30,578 nt of DNA from a virus. Where the stretch lies: the IMG/VR virus record IMGVR_UViG_3300010354_000372, positions 1 through 30,578 of that record; one strand, written 5' to 3'. Under the pieces are notes generated by a model. The model made no database searches, was not told the origin of the DNA, and worked only from the letters and a program-made list of their open reading frames with translations. Positions 20,726 through 30,167 of this stretch are shown here, piece by piece. How positions within the stretch are numbered: the stretch's first letter is position 1; the number at the start of each line of letters is the position of its first letter. Both the position numbers and the translations under genes were made by a program.

Positions 20726-20802
20726 CAGTCGTCAGTGCGCGGGTTGATTGCAAGCAGGCAGTAGCCCATCAAAAGTGCTATACCAAGCAAAAACAATGCC
20801 AT
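20725..20802 (-). CDS. Micro-protein with one membrane helix (25 aa)
   Basis: ATG at 20802, two bases after the previous stop; TGA shares a base with the next ATG. MALFLLGIALLMGYCLLAIN, then PRTDD. It is nearly a bare membrane helix with a short charged end. Start-stop coupling on both sides is the main evidence that it is translated. Confidence 0.5.
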   Translation of the reverse strand: MALFLLGIALLMGYCLLAINPRTDD

Positions 20803-20804
20803 TG

Positions 20805-21026
20805 TCAGCTGTCAATGGCTATAACAATAAACGCATTTCCCGTCCATTCAAGACGCTGTGTCTTGGGATCGTAATCAGGTTTTTCGTAGGGGCCGGTATA
20901 GCCCCACTCGGCAAGCTCTTCTGGGGTAAACGTTTCTGGGTCGGTGCGTGAACCCCCGTCGGCAAGTCGCACCCTAAAGTGCATTTCTTGCGGCCAACCG
21001 CCATGTAGCGAATATAAGGGAATCAT
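20805..21026 (-). CDS. Small hypothetical protein (73 aa), virion/tail-associated motif
   Basis: MIPLYSLHGGWPQEMHFRVR, then PEELAEWGYTGPYEKPDYDP and KTQRLEWTGNAFIVI. The GYTGPYEKP.YD..TQ.LEW.G pattern recurs in small phage proteins beside tail-fibre genes (from memory). Likely a small structural or assembly protein. It follows the 242-residue gene by three bases. Confidence 0.68.
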   Translation of the reverse strand: MIPLYSLHGGWPQEMHFRVRLADGGSRTDPETFTPEELAEWGYTGPYEKPDYDPKTQRLEWTGNAFIVIAIDS

Positions 21027-21029
21027 CGT

Positions 21030-21758
21030 TTAGGGCGGAATTAACCACATTGAAACGGGCCTATTAGATTGGGAAATAGCATAGTAATTATCGATGCCGT
21101 TGTCTGTATTAACAAAAGGCGCTGTACCGAATGGGAAACGTGTTGACGAAACCACTAATTGTGTACTGTAAGCAAATGCGCTGTAATAAGTGCTCATGCC
21201 AAGCAAATGATAATCTTGCCCTGTAGCCGAGCACGACGACGCTTCATCGTGATACATATATCTATCGCCTGTGCCGCCTGTGTAGTCATAATCTATTCTA
21301 AAATTGTTGGCATTATGGCACGACATTCCGGTTGAAACGCGTTTTACATTACCGGCTTGCACTGTGAGGCCAAAAATGTTTGATCCGGTTGGTTCATCCC
21401 AGTAACGGAGATCAAACCGCCAATTTAAATTATTGGTAACAGCTTGAGTGTAAAGGTATGACCACCGATCATCGTCTAAGCACAGGCCTCCTTGGCTGTA
21501 AATCTTTCTTGGCCTGACGTAATCACGCGTAGTTTGCGTGCTGCCTACGGCGTTGCGCCCCTTGGGTATATAAGTGCCCACCAAGATGTGGCCACTGCTG
21601 TTGGTGGCGTATGGCGCCAGATCTGGATACGTCGGAGTAACCCAGACGCCATCGACGCGGCGCTGGTAAACCTCTGGTTGTTTCCACACGCCAGTGCGAA
21701 ATGCGGCGCCCGTCGGTCTTGGTCCCAGCAAACCCCCAACAGTTGTAAGGACACTCAT
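21030..21758 (-). CDS. Putative tail-fibre/receptor-side protein
   Basis: A 242-residue, Tyr/Thr/Asn-rich, beta-type protein (MSVLTTVGGLLGPRPTGAAF, then VYQRRVDGVWVTPTYPDL and RWSYLYTQAVTNNLNWRFDL). It lies downstream of the long fibre and the 112-residue protein. Composition and place fit a distal fibre domain or adhesin. No family recognised. Such tip proteins usually vary most between related phages, so it may set host range. Confidence 0.65.
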   Translation of the reverse strand: MSVLTTVGGLLGPRPTGAAFRTGVWKQPEVYQRRVDGVWVTPTYPDLAPYATNSSGHILVGTYIPKGRNAVGSTQTTRDYVRPRKIYSQGGLCLDDDRWSYLYTQAVTNNLNWRFDLRYWDEPTGSNIFGLTVQAGNVKRVSTGMSCHNANNFRIDYDYTGGTGDRYMYHDEASSCSATGQDYHLLGMSTYYSAFAYSTQLVVSSTRFPFGTAPFVNTDNGIDNYYAISQSNRPVSMWLIPP

Positions 21759-22096
21759 CAGGTAATCTCCATGGCGGAGATGGTTACTTCAAGATCATTG
21801 GCAGCACTGGCTGTGGCACGAATTTTTTCCCCGCGCTTGAGGATCAGTTTGTTTGGGATAGCCTCCAGCGTGCTGTCGGCAGGCACTTGAATTGTGTTTG
21901 CAATTTTTGCGATCGCCACATCAGCCGAGTCTGAAATCGTCAGCGTAATATCGGCAGCGTTTACGCCGTCCACATTTGCCACCAAGCAGCTAAGGATGAT
22001 GGCACGATCAGTGGCGGCAACATTAGGCGCTTGGTAAACGTCTGTAATGTTGGTTGTTGTCAGCGCCGCTGACGCACGATTAAAGGTTTCCGCCAT
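21758..22096 (-). CDS. Small beta-rich virion protein
   Basis: A 112-residue protein starting MAETFNRASAALTTTNITDV, then YQAPNVAATDRAIILSCLVA and ADITLTISDSADVAIAKIAN, ending LEVTISAMEIT. A beta-sandwich-like pattern typical of small virion surface proteins coded beside fibre genes. It starts two bases after the fibre gene ends, and its last base is shared with the next ATG. Role inferred from pattern and position. Confidence 0.7.
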   Translation of the reverse strand: MAETFNRASAALTTTNITDVYQAPNVAATDRAIILSCLVANVDGVNAADITLTISDSADVAIAKIANTIQVPADSTLEAIPNKLILKRGEKIRATASAANDLEVTISAMEIT

Positions 22097-22098
22097 GG

Positions 22099-24549
22099 TC
22101 AGGAAAGCGCGAGGACTTTAGCCAATGTTACTGTGCTGGTCGCTGGTGTACTCCAAGAGAGCGTGCCAGAGCCGTTGGTCGTCAAGACCTGGTTTGCGGT
22201 ACCGTCAGCATTGGGCAGAGTCCATGTGACGTTTGCGGCTACTGTAGCCGGCGCCTGGAATGCCAGCCAGTTGCTGCTATCGGCATCAGCAAACCGCAGG
22301 TCAGCCTGCGCATTAAGCGTGATGTCGCCGGTCAGCGTGCCACCTGCCTTCGGCAGCGCGGCATTTGCCAAGTCGTATGCCGTCTTTACCGCAGCTGGTG
22401 TCGCGGCTGTTGTTGTACTGGTACTGCTGATCGAGTCCGTAAGTTGCAGCTTGCCGGCAGTTGACGTAGAACCGGCTACGACAGACGTGACGCCAGCGTT
22501 TGTGATGGTCACATCGCCAGACATCGCAACGGCTGCCGCTGCATTACTGGCATTACCTACAAGAATGGAGCCGCTAGTAAGTGGCGCCAGCTTACCAAAA
22601 GCAATCGCTGCGCCAGCGGCAATATCGGCGTTAATAATTGCGCCAGCAGCAATGTCTACAACGCCGCCAGTGCTAATGCTTATGTCGCCGCTAATCGGTA
22701 CAGCGGTTGCTACATTGCCGGCGCTGCCGATAATAATGTTGCCGCTGGTCAGTGATACAAGCTTATTAAGCGCAATGCTGCCGGCCAACATGGTGTTGGT
22801 AACCGTGCCAGTATCGCCATCTGTGATGACAGTGCCACTGCGGTCTGGCAGTGTAATCGTACGGTCTGCAGTAGTAGGATCTGCAACCGTCAGATATGTT
22901 TCAAACCCATTGTCAGTGGCGCCTTCAAAGGCCAACGCGCCAGTTGTACCGATCAGCAACTCACCAGTAATCGTGGCGCCAGCTGCGCCGATCTTTTCGT
23001 TGTCGAGTTCAACTAGGGCAGCTTGTACGTTGTTAGAGGAGATGTTCCCGGTAGGTACGACAGTAATGCCGCTTGCCTGGGATACACCGGCAACAGTTGT
23101 TGATACATCAACTTCCTGCCAAGTTGTACCGTTGGACAGGATCATGTCCGGCGCAGACAACGTTCCGTGCGGAGCGTGCCCATTTGTGATTGTTCCACCA
23201 ACGCTTACAACTAGGTAATACCGGTTGTTGTTAGCGGATGCAGCAGGAAGAGCGCTGCCTGCGGTAAGGCCTAGTGCTGTACCGGCGGCTGTAACAGAAG
23301 CCACTGTCCCTGTGCCGCCGCCTGTGCTGGCGTTAAACGTTCCAGCAAAAACGATTTCTCCGTTTGTGATGGTGATGGGCTTCCATGCATTGCCATCCCA
23401 CAGGTACAGATCGCCGTTGATAGTGTCGAAAAAGTATTGGCCGGTAAATTCAGCGGTCGGAAAAGTGACGATTCCTGCTGTACTTGTTGCGCCGCCGAAT
23501 TGCGTAACGCTGCTGTCTGCCAGTTTTGCGCCGGTGACAGCATCATTCAAAATGCGATCAGTCGGCAGCTGGCCGCTTACAATCTTTGCGGCATCAATAT
23601 CAGGGATGTCTGCTGCCTGCAGAGATGCGCCAGCTGTTACATGTCCTTGCGCATCAACCGTTACCTTCGTATAGGTGCCAGTAGCGGCAGCATTTGTGTG
23701 ATTCAGTTGGCCGTCGGTGCTAACGCTAAGGCCGGTGCCTGGATACACGGCACCTATTGATCCAGCGGTAGCGGCTGGCAGATCGCCCGATACAATCGTG
23801 CGGCCGCCAGTTACAAGGCCGTTGGCGTCGTAACGGACAAGGTGGTAAGTGGCTGTGTTGGCAGTGACGGTATTGTTGATTTGCAGCTGGTCGCCGCTCA
23901 TCGTTAGGCCGGAACCGCTAACACGTACGGCGCCTTTTGCGCCGCTTGTTGCGGCTGGCAAATCCGCAGAAGCAATGGTCCGATAGCTGACGCTGCCCCC
24001 GCTGCCTGTAGGACCAGCCAAAAACTGCGCGGCTGCGCTGGTGTTATCAAGCGTTGTATTAACAGTGACGGTATCGCCAACTTGACTAACTGTGATATTG
24101 ACGATCCCAGTGCTGCCGCCAACCACTGTATTGATAGAGCCAGCCGCTTTAATGGACTGCCATGCCGTGCCGTTCCAGCAGTAGACAGCAAGGGTTGCAG
24201 TGTCAACGGCAAGTTGGCCTCTGAATGCTCCACTGGCAGGTAGCGACGCAACAAAATTTACGGACGAATAGTCCGCAAGTTTGGCCGCAGTTACCGCATC
24301 ATCGTTAATTTGCGTCGTAGTAACGCTGCTGTCCTCAAGCGCGGTACCAGGGATAGTGTTGTTGTTAAAGAGAATTTTGCCGCTTGGAATGGTATCATCC
24401 GCAATTAGCGTGACCGCATTACCAAGGAAATCGGTAACGGTAATCTTTTTGCTTTCGCTGGCGCTGATGTCCGCAAGCGGCAGGTAGTCGCCGGCGGCCA
24501 GATTGGCGCCCGTCAGCGTCTGTAGTTCTGTAATGCGCAGATCAGGCAC
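22099..24549 (-). CDS. Long repetitive tail fibre
   Basis: An 816-residue protein. The N-terminus (MPDLRITELQTLTGANLAAG, then DYLPLADISASESKKITVTD) is the part that usually docks to the virion. The body is made of related beta modules: ADLPAATSGAKGAV and GDLPAATAGSIGAV around residues 195-270, and two units starting LTSGNIIIGSAGN and LTSGSILVGNASN around residues 590-690. Ala/Thr/Gly/Ser make up most of the chain, and there are no cysteines in the repeats. No chaperone or lyase domain is visible at the C-terminus (LTTNGSGTLSWSTPATS). Likely trimeric and involved in host contact. Confidence 0.83.
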   Translation of the reverse strand: MPDLRITELQTLTGANLAAGDYLPLADISASESKKITVTDFLGNAVTLIADDTIPSGKILFNNNTIPGTALEDSSVTTTQINDDAVTAAKLADYSSVNFVASLPASGAFRGQLAVDTATLAVYCWNGTAWQSIKAAGSINTVVGGSTGIVNITVSQVGDTVTVNTTLDNTSAAAQFLAGPTGSGGSVSYRTIASADLPAATSGAKGAVRVSGSGLTMSGDQLQINNTVTANTATYHLVRYDANGLVTGGRTIVSGDLPAATAGSIGAVYPGTGLSVSTDGQLNHTNAAATGTYTKVTVDAQGHVTAGASLQAADIPDIDAAKIVSGQLPTDRILNDAVTGAKLADSSVTQFGGATSTAGIVTFPTAEFTGQYFFDTINGDLYLWDGNAWKPITITNGEIVFAGTFNASTGGGTGTVASVTAAGTALGLTAGSALPAASANNNRYYLVVSVGGTITNGHAPHGTLSAPDMILSNGTTWQEVDVSTTVAGVSQASGITVVPTGNISSNNVQAALVELDNEKIGAAGATITGELLIGTTGALAFEGATDNGFETYLTVADPTTADRTITLPDRSGTVITDGDTGTVTNTMLAGSIALNKLVSLTSGNIIIGSAGNVATAVPISGDISISTGGVVDIAAGAIINADIAAGAAIAFGKLAPLTSGSILVGNASNAAAAVAMSGDVTITNAGVTSVVAGSTSTAGKLQLTDSISSTSTTTAATPAAVKTAYDLANAALPKAGGTLTGDITLNAQADLRFADADSSNWLAFQAPATVAANVTWTLPNADGTANQVLTTNGSGTLSWSTPATSTVTLAKVLALS

Positions 24550-24578
24550 GGCGCTACTTTTGGATCAGTACGCACATC

Positions 24579-25475
24579 TTAGGCGGACTCCTCGCCTTCA
24601 AGCAGCATGTAGCCGCCCTGCTCCAGCAGGATGGGGCTGCCGGACTCCTGCAGCAAGCGGCTGACTGCAGTAGTGCGTGCCCGCAGTTTGATCGGCCCAG
24701 TGGCCACAAAGTCGATAGTCGACATGATAACGTCGCCCGCTGCAAAGCTAGTGGCGCTGCCTGTTACCAGCGCATCAAACTCCCACCACAGGGCATCATT
24801 AAGTTGACTAGCTGCAAAGGGGCCGGCACTTGCGTCAGTGCCTGCATTTTTGATGTAGAGCTTTGCGCGGAAGCCGGAGCCGATCTCTGTGCGCAGTACA
24901 AGCTGCATCAAATAGTGCACGGGTTCTTGGCCGGCTTCATTCACATAATCCCAGTGCGCTGTAATACGCCCGGAGCCTGTAATCAGCGAGCTGTACTGCT
25001 GTCGGTACTGATCGCTAAGTGATGTAACATCGACGGTTTCGCGGTTTGTATTCAGTTCGTATTCAGTTACTGAGGCGAGCAGCCGATTGCCGCGATCGCG
25101 CACAATAACCTTAATGGGGATATCGCGGTTGATTGTTACCAGTCCGATCAGGCCGGGCGTACTGCCCTCTAAGCTGTCGTCGAAATTATCGTACAGCCGG
25201 ATTCCGCCTACTTCATCTACAAAAACAAACCAGTTGCCGCTGTTCTGCACAACATTGTTGCCCCAAGCTGAGGCCACAATAAAATCTAATGGCGTATTAT
25301 CGGTGCTTGTAATTTCAACAAAATCGCCACTAATTAAACAGCCTTCGTCGAAGTCAAACGAGAAGCGGTCTCGCGTAGCGTTAACATCATTTGGGTTTAC
25401 GACGCTGGCCAGTCCGCCTTCCGCTGATCGGCGTGTCAACTCAATACTGCCAATAGCGCCAAGGTAGACGCCCAT
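24579..25475 (-). CDS. Tail-associated structural protein
   Basis: A 298-residue protein whose ATG overlaps the tail-tube stop (TAATG). Beta-rich; starts MGVYLGAIGSIELTRRSAEG, with IKVIVRDRGNRLLASVTEYE near residue 108 and the C-terminal pattern LLQESGSPILLEQGGYMLLE. Short LLxExG steps like this close many phage tail and fibre proteins. Its place directly after the tail-tube gene suggests a tube-related or tail-tip part. No named family. Confidence 0.7.
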   Translation of the reverse strand: MGVYLGAIGSIELTRRSAEGGLASVVNPNDVNATRDRFSFDFDEGCLISGDFVEITSTDNTPLDFIVASAWGNNVVQNSGNWFVFVDEVGGIRLYDNFDDSLEGSTPGLIGLVTINRDIPIKVIVRDRGNRLLASVTEYELNTNRETVDVTSLSDQYRQQYSSLITGSGRITAHWDYVNEAGQEPVHYLMQLVLRTEIGSGFRAKLYIKNAGTDASAGPFAASQLNDALWWEFDALVTGSATSFAAGDVIMSTIDFVATGPIKLRARTTAVSRLLQESGSPILLEQGGYMLLEGEESA

Positions 25476-25900
25476 TAGATCGTCACCTCGCTTAACGCGC
25501 CAGTGGCTTGGAAACTAATCTGTGCTGAACTAATCTCGCCTACGCTGGCACCGTAGCTAACGCTGGTGATATACGCGGTAAGACGTACGTCGTGATTTGT
25601 ACTGCCTTCCACTAAGCGCAGTCGCAAGTCGACGGTATCAGCAGCGCTGACGCCGGTTACGCGTAAGACTTTTTTCAGTGCTGCGGCTGCGTCGTTACGG
25701 CCAGTACCGTCGTTGTAGTACAGGATTGTGGCGCTGCCGTTAAACTCCTGCACGCCTGGTGCGTAGGAGCGTTGCGCATCGCCAAGGCTGGTGGTTTCTA
25801 GCATCTCGAGTGAACCAGACAGCTGCCAGCTGGTCACCTTGATTTGGTCGACGCCATCAATCAGCAGGCGGCCGTCGCGTCCGGTATAAATCTTGGCCAT
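25475..25900 (-). CDS. Major tail (tube) protein
   Basis: A 141-residue protein starting MAKIYTGRDGRLLIDGVDQI, then KVTSWQLSGSLEMLETTSLG and SATILYYNDGTG, ending with a beta-sheet pattern (SYGASVGEISSAQISFQATG). Strand order and size match siphovirus tail-tube proteins. It has a textbook Shine-Dalgarno (GGAGG seven bases before the ATG), the strongest site in the late operon, as expected for a protein made in many copies. It is placed after the tail-tip genes, an unusual order for siphoviruses. Confidence 0.82.
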   Translation of the reverse strand: MAKIYTGRDGRLLIDGVDQIKVTSWQLSGSLEMLETTSLGDAQRSYAPGVQEFNGSATILYYNDGTGRNDAAAALKKVLRVTGVSAADTVDLRLRLVEGSTNHDVRLTAYITSVSYGASVGEISSAQISFQATGALSEVTI

Positions 25901-25923
25901 GATGACGCCTCCTAGCGGTCAGT

Positions 25924-26301
25924 CTAAAGAACACCGACCAGCTTTACCTGCACGCTACTGCGGCCGGGGCGCACGCTAGTAATTGCAGGCGCTTCGGCAT
26001 AGCGCCATTGGTTGCCGGTACCACTAGCGGTTAGCGCAGCAGTAGCACCAGTCCATCCGGCCAGTAGGGCGCTGGGCAGCGTGAACGTGGAATACGTTCC
26101 GAGCACCTCGTCAAAATGGGTCACGAAGTCGTCGGCGTCAGTATCGGCAATGTTGTCGTACGCCAGATCCAGCATCATGTTGGTGCGCTTGCTGCCGTAC
26201 AGAATTCGCACCTCAGCGCCAGACTGTGCCTTAAAGGTTTTTACGGGGTATTCGCCGGCATCGAAATTACGACTGGTGGGTTGCAGCGTAGGAAATGCCA
26301 T
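25924..26301 (-). CDS. Tail protein, unknown role
   Basis: A 125-residue protein starting MAFPTLQPTSRNFDAGEYPV, then KTFKAQSGAEVRILYGSKRT and FDEVLGTYSTFTLPSALLAG, ending VRPGRSSVQVKLVGVL. Mixed alpha/beta with a beta-rich end; the beginning resembles lambda M-type minor tail proteins but this is not firm. Its ATG overlaps the J-like gene stop. It sits between the tail tip and the tube gene. Confidence 0.68.
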   Translation of the reverse strand: MAFPTLQPTSRNFDAGEYPVKTFKAQSGAEVRILYGSKRTNMMLDLAYDNIADTDADDFVTHFDEVLGTYSTFTLPSALLAGWTGATAALTASGTGNQWRYAEAPAITSVRPGRSSVQVKLVGVL

Positions 26302-29300
26302 CAGTCTGCACCTTGCCCGATGATCTCAAAATTAGAGCTGCTTAGTACATCAGCAGCAATCAGGCTGCGGCCTTGGCTGTCCACCGGAAAACTGCTTGCC
26401 TTAATACCCACAATACCGTCTTCGTTCAAGTCGATGGCCTCCACTTGATACACCTGGCTGCTGACTTGGTTGTTTTTGACCGAGAACACCGTATTGCGTA
26501 AATCCTGCGCCACGCCGTTACTGATGGTCAGCGTGCCCTCGTCGATTTCAGGTTGGCTGCGGTCCCAGTAGTACACCTCATAGCTTCCATCGACCATTGG
26601 GCTAACGCTGACGACTGCACCATCGGCTGTAATAATCCCGTTGTTGGCAGGGCTATAAGGGCTTTGCTGCACTGCAACACGGATAAAATCGCCCGGCGCC
26701 AGCGAGACGCCATACGGCAAGGTCTGGAAACTAAGCGTATGGGTAACGTGTTTCCTGATAGCCAAGAAGTATTGCGCCGCTTTGGTGGCGTGCTCCAAGC
26801 TGGTGATGTGCGGCAGGTCAAACTCCTCTAGCGGCAGTGCGCTGGCGCCGGCCTCGTTGTAACGCACCACGATTGTTTCCTGCTGCGGCAACTTGTTATA
26901 TGGGTTGCGGCGATAAATTACCGCCGCTTGGAACATTTGCCGTTCCTCCAATTCCAGCCATTCGATACTGAGGCTGCCGTCAATAATGTTGCCGTCAGTA
27001 AACATTGCGCTAATCGGCACTGGGATGTTGGCGATTTCGTAGTTGTCGTTGATAGGTAAGGCAGGGTTGACGCTTAGCAGGCCGTTTTTAATCGCAACAA
27101 AGCACAGCATGGACGGCGCCTTTTCGGCCAGCCAGCTGCGCAGATTAACGGGTTCGGCAACTACATCATCAAAAAACAGCCGGTTGGCGCGCAGGTAACG
27201 GCCAGTGGCGATTAGCTGGTCGCGATCCAGCAGGCTGCGGTTGATAACAGCGCCAGCGCCGGTATCCGTATCAGTGGCCAGATACCACAGCAGGTCGGTA
27301 AACAGGTTGCTGGCGCCAGTGCCGCCATCGACTAGGCGCTCCACCTCAATGCCATTTGCCACGTAGCAGCGAATCTGGTCCAGTGCGGTGAAATTATTGC
27401 TGGATTGCAGCTTGAGGCCTACAACAGCGCAGTTGTCGTATTCGACTACGCGGTCTTCAGCGACGCTTTCGTTGACGTATACAACCTCGTGCTCCGGGCC
27501 ACTATCGCAGCTGCGGGTGATAAGGTCGCCATAATGTGATACTTCGGCGATGCCGCTATATGTTTCCCATACGCGTGTCTCTGATTTGGGTTGGTTGTAC
27601 TCAACATAGGTGCCGGCCGACTGCATAATTCGGTGCTCAAATCGCCATTGCTCGCCGAACCCGTCAGTAGCATTTTTAAGGAAAGTATCGTTGTTATTCC
27701 ACGTACCTACAAGGTTTACAAGTTCAATACTGATGATTTCCCACCAACGGTTGCGCGGTGTACCGCTTACCGTCCGTTCGAAAGCCTTTAGGGTTACTTT
27801 CATGTATACGCCACGTGTGGGCATGTCACGCTCGTAGTTCCAGCCGGTGAACGTGTAAACAGTCCCTGGGGCAACATTGTTAAAGTACGGGTCCCGGCCG
27901 GAAGCAAGGGACATAATGTTACTAATCTTGCGCCAGTCGGCTGCGCGGTTATCTACGTTTGAATACGCTGCAACAAATTGCACGGAATATGTTCCGGGCA
28001 GCCATTCGCCATATACAAGGTTGCCAAGCAACTCGGGCTTTGCAACCATCTGGTAATGAGTGAAATAATCTTGAGGTCGGATATAGCGGCCACGGCCGCC
28101 TACCGTAAACAGTCCCATGTAGGTGTCGACTGCCCACTCGGTAAATGGTGTCCGGGCGCCATTCAGTTCAAACACATCAAAGTTTCCGTCGCTCTGCTGC
28201 GACATCACGGCGCTATTAAACGGCCGCAAGCGGAACTCATACATCGACTCCGAGGGGTGCTTAATTCGGATAAAGCTGAAGATGTCCTGAGGGGTGGAGC
28301 CGATTACAGCAAATACTGCGAGGTTGACGAAGCCCTCATTTTTGTTTAAGTCGTAGAAGGGCTCGCTATTGGCGGGGCGTGCATCTAGTGCAAAAAATGA
28401 GACACGATGGGCGTAGCTAGTATTCTTGCCTTCGCGTACTTGGATGCTCTTTTTGTTGTACTTAAACAACTCACGTGGCGACGGCACGCTATTAAAATTT
28501 GTGATGCCGTTAAACCGGGTCCATACTTGGGATTTGATCCCGATTTCTGTTACATCGCAAGGACGAGTGTTGCGGATACTGCCGAACTCAACCCGCAGCA
28601 GTGGATACCACGTCTCGTCGATGTCAACGCCGTAGGGCAGTACGCGAGTTTCCTTGACTGCTTTTTCCGCAACAAGGCCGATTTTGTTCTGCGCAGCGCT
28701 CCAAGCTTCTACGCATTTCAGCTTTACGTATAGCGGGTTTTGATTGCTGGCATTATCTAGGACACGGCCGGGTGGTAGGCGCTCAATAACCTGCCATGCA
28801 CTGCGGCCGATCATGAACATGTCGCCTACGCTCATTGCTTGATCGAACTGCACAGCTTCTGAGTCCGTCGCAGATCGCACGTCATCAAGGCGTACAGGCT
28901 CGGAGTCTTTGCCTACTTCATCAAATGGTTTTGTTTCTTGGCGCCCGTGACCGACGTGCACGGTAATAATGTCGCCCTTTTTGACATAACGCTCTTCCTT
29001 GTATGCGCCAACCCATGCGGTGTAATTAGCCTTGCTATTTGGGATGTTTTGCTTTGTAGTAACGGGATCAGGTATCGCGTATACAGTGCCTGTTGCACCA
29101 TCCTGCAGGGCAACAATGCCGACATGGCGCGCATAATTTCGGCCAGTACCAGGCATACCGGACTTAAGGCGTGTACCAGAGCGATCGCCGCCGCCGTATT
29201 CGTGCGTTTCCCTTAGGTATGGCTCAACGAACTTTTTCTGGTTTGTTTCCTGTTGGTCCCATGTCTCCTCTGGGGCATCTTTTAGTAGCTGCACGATTTC

Positions 29301-30167
29301 CCAGTTCGGGCGATACGGCGTACCATTGGGAATACCGCCGTACACACCGAAGCGCGTCTGATTGCTAGGTGTAAATGCACCGCAGAAACCTAGGTCGGCG
29401 ACGCCATTACGCGTAGGGCATACAAAGGCATCCTCGCCATAACCCGGTACTGCCGGGACAAACAGCGAGCCGTAGCGTAGGTTGGCACCACGCAGTCGGC
29501 TATTGGTGTCAGTTACCTCGTAGCCGCCGTTCCAGTAAAACTGGAAGTTATCGGCAAATGCACTATCCAGCGCATTGTTACCGAAGAAAATACCGGCTAG
29601 GTCAGGTTTGGCCATTTTGCCTTGGCCGGCGATGGCTACCATCTCCAGCACTTGGAAGCCGCCCCAGCTCTTAAGGCGCGACCATACAAGTGATGGTGAA
29701 ATTGTCAGGCCGCCAGTGCTATACCCCGCTACGTGATCTTCGCGCTTTGTAAATGCAATCGGGACAACATTGCCGTATGTGGCAAGGTCTTGGATGGAGT
29801 CGAATCCAAAGGATGGGGCGTAGTTTTCGCGTCCTGTGCGACCGCCCAGTTGCTTCTGCCGCGAACGTGTTGGGCTATCTAGTTTAGGTTTTGGCGCCAG
29901 CAAATATGAAACAGCAGATAGCGCAATGCCGATAATCAGGTTGGCTAAGAAAATCTCAAAGCCGGTCATTGTTACCGCCGCTTTGGGTTGCGTGGCTGCG
30001 GTAGCTTTTACCTGCTCAACAAACTGCTTATACTCTTCTTCACTGCAACCCAAGGCTGCGATCAGCTGTTTTTCGTACGGAAGCAGTGGCAGGTTTGCAA
30101 AATGCCGATAGGGCACCATGCCACCTGATCCAGGTGTTTGTTGATGTGAAAAATGCCGGTCTGCCAT
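26301..30167 (-). CDS. Tail tip / host-specificity protein (lambda J-like)
   Basis: A 1288-residue protein at the tail tip that contacts the host. Segments: NLPLLPYEKQLIAALGCSEE near residue 25; a hydrophobic helix (MTGFEIFLANLIIGIALSAV near residue 65); GFDSIQDLATYGNVVPIAFT near residue 118, typical of J-like proteins; a long beta-rich middle with WEIVQLL and VHVGHGR; and a C-terminal part with LAPGDFIRVAVQQSPYSPAN. The start is ATG 30167 or 30119; both make it overlap the NlpC/P60 gene, by 106 or 58 bases, in another frame. The second start has AGGTG close upstream. Confidence 0.87.
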   Translation of the reverse strand: MADRHFSHQQTPGSGGMVPYRHFANLPLLPYEKQLIAALGCSEEEYKQFVEQVKATAATQPKAAVTMTGFEIFLANLIIGIALSAVSYLLAPKPKLDSPTRSRQKQLGGRTGRENYAPSFGFDSIQDLATYGNVVPIAFTKREDHVAGYSTGGLTISPSLVWSRLKSWGGFQVLEMVAIAGQGKMAKPDLAGIFFGNNALDSAFADNFQFYWNGGYEVTDTNSRLRGANLRYGSLFVPAVPGYGEDAFVCPTRNGVADLGFCGAFTPSNQTRFGVYGGIPNGTPYRPNWEIVQLLKDAPEETWDQQETNQKKFVEPYLRETHEYGGGDRSGTRLKSGMPGTGRNYARHVGIVALQDGATGTVYAIPDPVTTKQNIPNSKANYTAWVGAYKEERYVKKGDIITVHVGHGRQETKPFDEVGKDSEPVRLDDVRSATDSEAVQFDQAMSVGDMFMIGRSAWQVIERLPPGRVLDNASNQNPLYVKLKCVEAWSAAQNKIGLVAEKAVKETRVLPYGVDIDETWYPLLRVEFGSIRNTRPCDVTEIGIKSQVWTRFNGITNFNSVPSPRELFKYNKKSIQVREGKNTSYAHRVSFFALDARPANSEPFYDLNKNEGFVNLAVFAVIGSTPQDIFSFIRIKHPSESMYEFRLRPFNSAVMSQQSDGNFDVFELNGARTPFTEWAVDTYMGLFTVGGRGRYIRPQDYFTHYQMVAKPELLGNLVYGEWLPGTYSVQFVAAYSNVDNRAADWRKISNIMSLASGRDPYFNNVAPGTVYTFTGWNYERDMPTRGVYMKVTLKAFERTVSGTPRNRWWEIISIELVNLVGTWNNNDTFLKNATDGFGEQWRFEHRIMQSAGTYVEYNQPKSETRVWETYSGIAEVSHYGDLITRSCDSGPEHEVVYVNESVAEDRVVEYDNCAVVGLKLQSSNNFTALDQIRCYVANGIEVERLVDGGTGASNLFTDLLWYLATDTDTGAGAVINRSLLDRDQLIATGRYLRANRLFFDDVVAEPVNLRSWLAEKAPSMLCFVAIKNGLLSVNPALPINDNYEIANIPVPISAMFTDGNIIDGSLSIEWLELEERQMFQAAVIYRRNPYNKLPQQETIVVRYNEAGASALPLEEFDLPHITSLEHATKAAQYFLAIRKHVTHTLSFQTLPYGVSLAPGDFIRVAVQQSPYSPANNGIITADGAVVSVSPMVDGSYEVYYWDRSQPEIDEGTLTISNGVAQDLRNTVFSVKNNQVSSQVYQVEAIDLNEDGIVGIKASSFPVDSQGRSLIAADVLSSSNFEIIGQGAD

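Noticed and set aside
22133-23218. 361-codon plus-strand ORF opposite the tail fibre
   Set aside because: Antisense of a repetitive Ala/Thr/Val gene, which creates long open frames by composition; low-complexity protein.
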